A stretch of 64,000 bases of DNA from contig ML664174.1 of assembly GCA_007570785.1 (NCBI GenBank), positions 2,549,504 to 2,613,503 of the forward strand. Reading direction: 5' to 3'. Source of the stretch: Antilocapra americana. Its lineage: Eukaryota; Chordata; Mammalia; Artiodactyla; Antilocapridae. The position numbers and the translations under genes are program-made. The notes under the pieces are model-generated. The model saw nothing but the letters and a program-made list of their open reading frames with translations. It was not told the origin of the DNA and did no database searches. Shown piece after piece: positions 56,731 to 64,000 of the stretch (within the stretch, counting starts at the first letter, position 1; every line of letters starts with the position of its first letter).

Positions 56731-58019
56731 TGAAAGGTGCCGCCCCCTGCCTCCTTGCCCTATTTCCTGCTTCTCTGGGATAGCAGTGACAACAGCTGTT
56801 TATTCCTCCCAGGGCCCGAGTTACTTGGAGGAGAGGCAGATGGCTGTGGGCTCCTTCCTGAAGTGCACTTCTGGGGACCATCAGCTCTGGAGCCCCGGCT
56901 GACAGCCCACACAGGGTTTTACAGGTCAGAGCCTGAGTGATTCCCATGAATATGGATGCTGAGGGTGGAGGCTGATTGCTTCTGTCCTGCAGGGCAAAGC
57001 TGTCACCCTGGTTGTGGGTGATGATGGCATTTTTGCTAAGATAGAGAGCTGGGGGAAAGGGTTATCCCTTGAGTCCCAAAACAAGATGTTTTGAGATTTT
57101 GGATGCTGGCCCCTTGGAGGAAACTGTCTCTATCAGGAGAGGCAGCACAGGGAGATATGGGTTGGCTGCCTGGTCTCTCCGTTCAGTTATTCTTTGTTGA
57201 GCCCTGACAGCAGCCTGAATGGTCGGGGTTCTGCAGGGGGGTTTTGTGATGGCCGAGAATTCCGATGGCTGAGCATCAGGATGTCTTCCTGTTCTGAGGG
57301 GCTTCGTGTCCAGGTTCATGCATTAGCTGATGGTGTTCCCTCAGGTTGCTCTTTATCTTTCTTCCTTACTGTCCCACTCCCACCCAGCCTCCTTGGTTCA
57401 GTCTGTACCCCCACTCAACTGCTGCTTGGGCCCATCCTGATGACTCCGGCCCACACTGGTGACTATTCAAAGAGTCAGTTACTGCAGTGACCTGCAGTTG
57501 TCACATACTCACTTCATTCTGATATGCTGCCTTCCCACTCGGTGTTCTGTATGGGCCTCATCTTTGCACTGAGATTGTGAGTACCCTGTGCTCAGGGACC
57601 AGGCCTGATACTGTCTGTTATGAGTCTCCTGTGGCACTTGCTTGATGCGGAGCAGAGCATCCTAAGGGAGGAGTCTCCAGGGCATCAGCGGTCATTGTCA
57701 CTGGATATCACTCTCTGAGGGCTGTGGGAATGCCTCATTCCAAAAGAGATGCCACTGGTGACTGGTCCATGGGTTTCTCTTCAGTGTCACTGACTATCAG
57801 GGCCTGATGTTGCTTCCTCTTTCTGCCCTTCCGTAGCTCCTTAGATGGTCTGTAGGGACCCCTTAGCGTTCTGCTCTGGGTTTGTTGTTTGGCTGGTTTC
57901 CCACCTGGTGTGGCAGCTTGGAGAGTGCTGTACTCTGTCCTAATCTTGATGGTTTTCTGCTAAAGATGGTACATGTGACATGTACCAGTGATGGTAAGGG
58001 ACAATGACTGCTCATTCAG
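56731..58019. other. Unique intergenic sequence
   Basis: No gene, RNA or recent repeat recognised. Confidence 0.4.
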
Positions 58020-58405
58020 AGGTCCTGAACCATTCGGGCTTCCATAATTCAATGCCTTTGCCCAAGTCATTTCTTTTTCTTGGAAGATCCCTCAGCATGC
58101 CTTTCATCGACGTACACTCGAAAAATGCCTATTTACCCCCCAAGCCTCAGCTCAAACGTCACCAATCTTCTTTAGTTTCTCCTAATCCCTGACTCCCCAA
58201 ATTCCAAAATGTTTTATGATTCCTTTCACTTGAATGCTTTACACATGAAGCCACATTTGTGTAAACACCCAACCCACTGGAAGACTCCCACAAATCCTTT
58301 CACAGTGCAGATCTGCATAATGTACCTTTATATCCTCAGCACTGGGCTGACATGTTGTGAGTGCAAGATACACATTTGTGGAATTGAACTGAGTGAATTC
58401 TGATG
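58020..58405 (+). mobile_element. L2 LINE, sense
   Basis: 'tgcctttgcccaagtcattt', 'cctcagctcaaacgtcacca', 'tataatgtaccttta'-like wording and 'tgagtgcaagatacacattt' are L2 3' text. Confidence 0.6.
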
Positions 58406-58700
58406 CCCACTGGGAGCCATCGAGGTGTTTGAAGCAGGAAATGAATATATTTGGATAGTGCTGGAAGTCTTCTGTCTGAGACAGAAATGTGACTGCAGCT
58501 AGCCTCATTCTGGATCTCAGGGAAGAAAAGAATGAAGCAGGAATTCCCAGGATTGGATGTCAGATGGGGTGTGAAGGCTGACGGAGAGGGGAGCACCAGA
58601 GGCTGACTCCCAGGTGCTAGGAAATGGGGTCTGTGGGTGTCATCAAGGCATTTCATATGGGAACAGGAGGACCTGTATGTGTCCCAGAAGATAGCAAAGG
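58406..58700 (-). mobile_element. L2 LINE piece, antisense, abutting the sense copy
   Basis: 'cccactgggagccatcgagg', 'gtttgaagcaggaaatgaat' and 'gaaatgtgactgcagctagc' are reversed L2 interior text. The two pieces meet head-on near 58405. Confidence 0.5.
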
Positions 58701-59555
58701 TCCTTCCAAACCAAAGAAAAATTGAAAGAGCTCTTTCCTTTCCAAAGTAGTAAATGAGTGACTTTTGATTGAGGAAAATTAAGTTCTAATGGTCAGAGCA
58801 GTAGATTGGCTATGAGAAAGGAGTAGACCAGCTATAAGTCAGAATCCAGGGGTGAAGGGAGTTAGCTAATTTCACTTGCCTTAAGGGCCAGGTGGTTGAG
58901 GGTCAAGAGTTCTGGCCCCTGGAGGCAGAGGAGTGGCTTTTACCCTGTGCCAATTCCCAGACCACTCACTGAGCCTCTGTGCTTGGCTTGAAGATGACCC
59001 ACTCCAACTTCTATTTCAATCAAGATATGATTCGGGGGTTTGAAAGCAACGTCTCTCTGTAACTGCGGCTGATGGCCTGGAGTTAGATGGGCACTAATCT
59101 GAGCTGTTCTTGTGTCCTTCAGACCTGGCAGTAACAGCTCAGTGACATGAGGAAATGCTTTCTCCTGGGGGTGCTGCACTGGGCTTCTTTCAAGGACACA
59201 GGGACATGTAAGTCACCTTTCAACCTTGGGCGTAGGAGGCGCTTCGGATGTCATGTGTGCCCGGAGCTCCAGGGTCATGGTTTAGAGGGGTGCATGGTGT
59301 GGAAACACTTCTCCCTGGGCGAGTTTTCATTACAGACATGGGCAACCAAACGCGGCTTTCTTCAAATAGTCCTCGTCTAGATGTTTCCTGGTGACATTTC
59401 GGCTATTGCCCTGTCACATTGGGAAACAGAGCTGCACTAAATTCATGTGCTCTTCAGAGGTGGGGCCACCTGTGGAGGTAGGAAGGGTCGGGGAGACAGA
59501 GGGAAGAGGTAGCTGCTGAGAGCTAGCGAATGCTGCAAGGATATAGAACCCTGGC
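58701..59555. other. Unique intergenic sequence
   Basis: No gene, RNA or repeat recognised. The short reading frames on both strands show no domain I can name. Confidence 0.4.
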
Positions 59556-59559
59556 AGTG

Positions 59560-59760
59560 TTTTTTTCTTTGTTTTTGATGTGGACCATTTTCAAACTCTT
59601 TACTGAATTTGTTACAATATCGTTTCTGTCTTATGTTTTCTTGTTGTTTATTTTTGGTCAGGAGGCATGTGGGATCCGAGCTCCCGGACTGGGGATTGAA
59701 CCTGCATCCTCTGCATCGGAAGGCAAATTCCTAACCACTGGACCACTGGGGAAGTCCCCT
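59560..59760 (-). mobile_element. CHR-type artiodactyl SINE, antisense
   Basis: 'tttatttttggtcaggaggc', 'atgtgggatccgagctcccg', 'gactggggattgaacctgca' and 'ccactggaccactggggaag' are the complement of CHR. The right end 'gggaagtcccc' is the tRNA-like head. Confidence 0.85.
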
Positions 59761-61499
59761 GTCTGTATTTAAATGCAGAGAACTTGATTTCTTCTTTAAG
59801 ATGTTTTGTTTAAATATCCGGGACTTAGTCACAGTAGACCACTCTTTCAAACTTTCAGTGTATTTGCTCAGAAAATTTTCATAGCGATATGAATTTCATA
59901 TGCATATGAATATAGAATTCTGGGCAAGAGAAATTGCTCTTGAGTTAGAGGTAGTGTAGGGCTCTGTTGTTAGTGTCAATAATACATCTGCCTGTTACAG
60001 CCCTGTGTTGGGAAGTTCAGTACAGATATGCATGAAGGTGACCTTAACAGACAAAAGAGGGGCAGCCTCCTGACCCTGGGGGCCTCTACCAGCAGCCTCA
60101 CTCTTAAGATCATGCCACTGGTTCCAGAAGATAGGTGTTCTTTAAACCAAGTTCAATGCTGTCCCAAAGCCCATACGTTTATTTCACCTGAAAGACATAA
60201 GGCATCTCAGAGCCTTAGGCTCTCAAACCAGGACCCTGATTTAGAATTCAGTGGAAATTATTATCAAGAATGATATTTGCTTGGTTTCATATCTCCTGTG
60301 AAAATCATTCATTCTTTCCAAGGCAGAGTGGACAGCAGGCTGAGGGGGCACTGAGGGCTTGGAACAGGGCCATTGAGAAGCTCCGATTGATAGCGAAAAA
60401 GAGGGGAGGTAGATTCCCACTCTCCCAGCCTACTTGCCAGGTTGAGATCACAGCATGGTCTAAGGACAGCCCTGTAGCACCCAACTATGTGGTTACAGAT
60501 ACTCACTCTGATGACATGTCTGCAAATGAAGTGACATTTCTGGTAGGAATGGTTGAAACAAATAGGCAAAAAGGCTTTACGCTTCAAACTGCAGTAAGCA
60601 TTGTATGCGATACCAATGTGCCCTGATCTGTCAGCTGCTTTCTGCAAGGAATGGCATTATTGTGTTGGAGATCAGGGTCCATTTGCTGTGAACTATCATC
60701 ACTTCCTTTCCTGCTGTTATAGGTTACAGGGTGACGTCCTCCCGTGAAGACTCTGTGTGCACTTTCTGGGGAGGAGAACACCACCATCTTGTTTGATTGC
60801 TGGGACCCCCACGTGTGGTGGGCTGTGTGCACAGATGCCCGCCTTTCCATGGCCAGAGAAACTGGAGAAAACGCCTTACATAGAAAAACTGGGAGAAGAG
60901 AACATGTGCTGCTTGTGTGCAAGAGAAAGTAAAAGCTGACAGGAGAACCTTGACCCTGAGGAAAGAGCTGAGACTCTCTCCTCAGCGGGGTTCACGAGAC
61001 TGACACTGGATATGAGGCAGGTCACCTTGAACCCTGTCGGGGGGCCTAAAGACCGTGAAGTCAATGGGACATTGTCATCAGACTGTGTCCCCAAGAGGCA
61101 GTCCTGCAGATGGCCCTTGAAGACCTGGACGGGGAGCCGCGAGTGACAGTAGGACGGCTTTTCAGCCCGAGGACTGCGCTAGGCAGAGCACCACACACCG
61201 CGGGGCCTCCCAAGGGGACTGGCTTACTGCCGGAAGTGATGGAGGTGCGGAGAAGGGCTTGTGCAGGTGACGTCTGTGGGCGATTGGAGGAAGCTGGAGG
61301 CAGGCGCGCCCATCCCTCCTCACCGCTGCCGTCCGGCTACCCACCTGTGATCTCTGTCCCGGAGCCTTCTCCTGCAGAAGGAACAGCATCCACGGACCTC
61401 CGGGTCACATCTCTGTATTCCCCGGGGACAAGGACTCCCCGACTCCTAGGTTCGTCCTCCACTGCACCTCCTGCTGTCCTTCCAAGTGACCTCAGCATC
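59761..61499. other. Unique intergenic sequence
   Basis: No gene recognised. Reading frames such as 61110-61697 have no recognisable domain and lie in CpG-bearing, GC-rich DNA at 61110-61500. Confidence 0.4.
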
Positions 61500-62365
61500 C
61501 CCTGGCATGACCCCTGCCTCCTGCTCCTCTCCACTTCAGCTATAGCCACACCCTGGCGGCCTCAAAATTGCTCCCTCTCCGATACAATAAACTCCAAAAC
61601 TTCTAAACACTACCTCTTTATCATTTCACTTTCTTCACGGCTTTTACCTCCAGGAAACCTGCTCCTAGCTTCCCCCTTTAGAATCAGTCTTTTTTAAAAA
61701 AAAATTGTTTTTTTAAATTTGATTTTGGCTGTGAGGCATATGGGATCTTAGTTCCCTGCCTAGGAATCAAACTCTTGCTCCCTGCAGTAGAAGCATAGGA
61801 TCAAACCACTGGGCCACCAGGGAAGTCCCCTTTTGGATCAGCCTTAGGTCTACTGTTCCTCTGCTCTGATTTAAATCCTCTGAAATATTCAATACTCCTT
61901 TCTCGATTTCCAATCCCCATGTTCACTGAGTCACCAAGGGGTTGTGTATTCTACCAGAGCATCCTGTGAGTCCGTGCGCTCCCTCCCTCCTCACTGCCAG
62001 GCCCTACCCTGGCTTGAGGCGTCACGACATCTTTCTTTGGTGTCTAGCTCGGACCTCTCTTTTTCCATCCCACCAGCTCTAGTCCTTCACACTCTGCACG
62101 CTCCAGTCACGGGGGTCCACTCACTGCTCCCTGAGCAGGTCAGCTACCCCCTTCTTCCTCTCTTCTCAGATAGAATTAGTCGCTCCTTGCAATATGTGTA
62201 TGCTTTTGCACCTGTGCCCTGGGCTTTGTGTGCCACTTGGTTAGCTCCACGTCTGTACCTCCTACCAGAAGGTGTGGTCTTCGAGGACAGAACCACTTCT
62301 ACTCAACTCCGTCAGGCTGGCAGCCAGCCCACACCTGCCACACGGCCAGTCGCAATAAATATTTA
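61500..62365 (+). mobile_element. L2 LINE, sense, split by a CHR SINE
   Basis: 'cccttccaagtgacctc'-like start, 'atttaaatcctctgaaatat', 'ggcttgaggcgtcacgacat', 'tctgtacctcctaccagaag', 'ttcgaggacagaaccacttc' and the end 'cgcaataaatatttatag' follow L2 order. The AATAAA at 61586 and 62353 are LINE-derived. Confidence 0.55.
61690..61830 (-). mobile_element. CHR-type artiodactyl SINE, antisense
   Basis: 'gattttggctgtgaggcata', 'tgggatcttagttccctgcc', 'aggaatcaaactcttgctcc' and 'ccactgggccaccagggaag' are the complement of CHR. Flanks TTAGAATCAG and TTGGATCAGC suggest a decayed target-site duplication. Confidence 0.88.
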
Positions 62366-63435
62366 TAGACGTGAATTTCCCAGGACGTGCCTTCCATCAG
62401 AACTGGCTCCCTGGGTCGTTGATCAGATCAGCCACCAAATCCTGCCTCATTCCCACCTACGTTCTTTGGGGCAGATGCATGCCCGCCTTCTGCCAGTCCC
62501 TCCTTCCTCTGGGGGGCCAACTGGCTGGCCATTCCTCTTCTGCCAAGCCTGAGGCTGGGCTGCGGAGGGGGCGGGAGGGGGCAGTAGGGACCGGGGATGG
62601 CACAGAACGCTGTGTGAGCGAACTGGCAGAAGTTCTGTGGGCTCGCCAGCTGGTACCGTGTGGGACAGAGCCAAAAGGAAAGTTCGTTTTTTTTCCTGCC
62701 CAAAGCTCGGAATCCTGAGTGCAGTCACGAGTCTCAGTGCTCAAGGCTTAGGAGTGAGCAGTGTCAAGGTCACCTCTGCTTTCGAGCTGGACCAGGGGAG
62801 GGGACTTGTGGGTGCTGTGTGTGTCAGTGTGTGTGGGAGTTGCCAGCCACTTGGCATGTCCAGGCAGCTAATAGCATGCCTCCACAGCACAGTGAGAGGA
62901 AGAGCCTCTGATCCAATTTGTAATTTATCTTTTGGTTTGATCCCAGCATTTCTCCCTTTGTTTCTGATGGGATGCATTCATCTGCAGGCTCAGTGAGTTC
63001 ACTTTGGCAAAGTCTTGCATGAATAGAAGCATTTGCTCAATAGATTAGCTCATAGTCACGGGCATATATGTGTGTGCTTGGGTGTGTACCTATCTCTCTT
63101 TTTGTGTATACGTGGAGCATCCTTAACCCCCAAATGATGGACTTGCTTTCCAGGAGGGGAATCCAGGATGGGTTTATGAGGGTGGCAAGCAGAGAGCCAG
63201 CAGAGGGGGTTGAAGTTGGTTTAGGAAAACTCTGGTTGCAGCCAAACAGCAGTGCAAAGACCTTCATCCTGGGGAAGATGGAGGGAGGTGTCTTTGGTTG
63301 GAGAAGAAGTGAGAGGAGTTATATGTCTTTTCTGGACTTCAACCAAACCCTCTTCCTGTACAACTCTCAGGCTGAAAGAAAACATAGAAATCATCTAGTC
63401 CAGTGGTTCTTATCTGCCTGTGTATCAGAATCACC
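62366..63435. other. Unique intergenic sequence
   Basis: No gene or repeat recognised. 62560-62600 is G-rich and the sequence near 62800-62840 has a short TG-rich stretch. Confidence 0.4.
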
Positions 63436-64000
63436 TGGGATTTTTTCCAGTTTTATTGAGATTTAATTGACACTTAACATTATGTTAGTTTAAGGTGTAC
63501 AGCAGAATAATTTTATTCACTTATATATTGTGAAAAGTTTACCACAATAAGTTTAGTTAACATCCATCACCTCAAATACTTAAAATTTTTTTCTTATGAT
63601 GAGAACTTGTAAGATATACTCTCTTAGAACTTTCAAATATATAACACAGTATTGTTAACCATAGTCTCCATGTGGTAGACAGAGCCTCAGAACTTATTTA
63701 TCTCATACCTTTTGACTACCTTCACCAATGTCCCCCACTCTTTACCCCTGCTCTGGCAACCACCAATCCGTTCTCTGTTTCTACGAGTTTGGGTTTCTTT
63801 TTTTTCTTTCAGACTTTACATATAAGTGAGATTATGCAGTATTTTTGCCTAACATTTCATTTAGCATAACATTCTCAAGGTCCAACCATGTTGTCTAAAA
63901 TGGTAGGATTTCCTTCTCTTTTATGGCTGAATAATATTCCATTGTGTATATATACCACATTTTCTTTATCCGTTCACTCATTGATGGGAGCTTAGGTTGT
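63436..64000 (-). mobile_element. L1M 3' end, antisense, running off the window
   Basis: 'ccagttttattgagatttaa', 'ttgacacttaacattatgtt', 'agtttaaggtgtacagcaga', 'gcataacattctcaaggtcc' and 'gctgaataatattccattgt' are the standard reversed L1M 3' region. It continues beyond 64000. Confidence 0.85.

Noticed and set aside
61110..61697. 195-codon frame on the + strand
   Set aside because: It lies in GC-rich unique DNA running into an L2 and the CHR SINE poly(T) region. No recognisable domain; treated as chance.
61944..62552. 202-codon frame on the + strand
   Set aside because: It overlaps an L2 remnant and its AATAAA, has no domain and lacks splice or promoter context.
56000..64000. RGS6 terminal exons on the minus strand, expected from human gene order
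   Set aside because: I found no stretch encoding recognisable RGS6 C-terminal sequence with splice sites. The gene probably lies beyond the window.

Overview
This is mammalian nuclear DNA from a ruminant, most likely a bovid. The evidence is the repeat content: many copies of the tRNA-derived Bov-tA SINE, five fragments of the BovB (RTE-class) LINE, three artiodactyl CHR-type SINEs, artiodactyl L1 3' ends, and older mammalian L2, MIR, L1M and Tigger remnants. Species (cattle, bison, buffalo, sheep, goat) cannot be decided by eye. There is no bacterial or viral gene content. Almost all open reading frames in the window are chance or transposon-derived.

The only host protein-coding gene I recognise is the 3' end of DPF3 (BAF45C), on the + strand. 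Its last three coding exons lie at 6917-7029, 14427-14508 and 15046-15116. They encode the second half of PHD finger 1, all of PHD finger 2 and the C-terminus of the long (DPF3b-type) isoform. Splice sites and phases fit exactly. Earlier exons lie upstream of the window. Introns at 1-6916 (partial) and 7030-14426 are full of nested LINEs and SINEs.

From 15117 to about 26130 there is an 11-kb tract with no Bov-tA, BovB or CHR insertion that I can see. It ends in a good poly(A) site (AATAAA at 26107) and is best read as a very long DPF3 3' UTR. About 590 bases after the stop codon, in antisense, sits a 3'-truncated, tailless retrocopy of 7SK RNA (15705-15941) flanked by a perfect 16-bp target-site duplication. 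This is the most striking item in the window.

From 26130 to 64000 the sequence looks intergenic. In human, DPF3 and RGS6 converge at this locus, so RGS6 would be expected further on, but no RGS6 exon was recognised. The region alternates repeat-dense blocks (28.2, 35.7-38.3, 40.1-42.6, 44.5-50.4, 51.4-56.1, 57.9-62.4 and 63.4-64 kb) with unique stretches. Several unique stretches are AT-rich and dense in transcription-factor-like motifs, so they are candidate conserved enhancers. Other notable items are an inverted pair of BovB fragments (218-bp arms), an 18-bp perfect octamer palindrome, a 20-base G run, a roughly 60/120-bp minisatellite near 50 kb and a 10-N assembly gap inside a CA repeat.

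All coordinates of repeats are eye estimates from remembered consensus sequences. Coordinates of the DPF3 exons, the 7SK copy and the target-site duplications were counted base by base.
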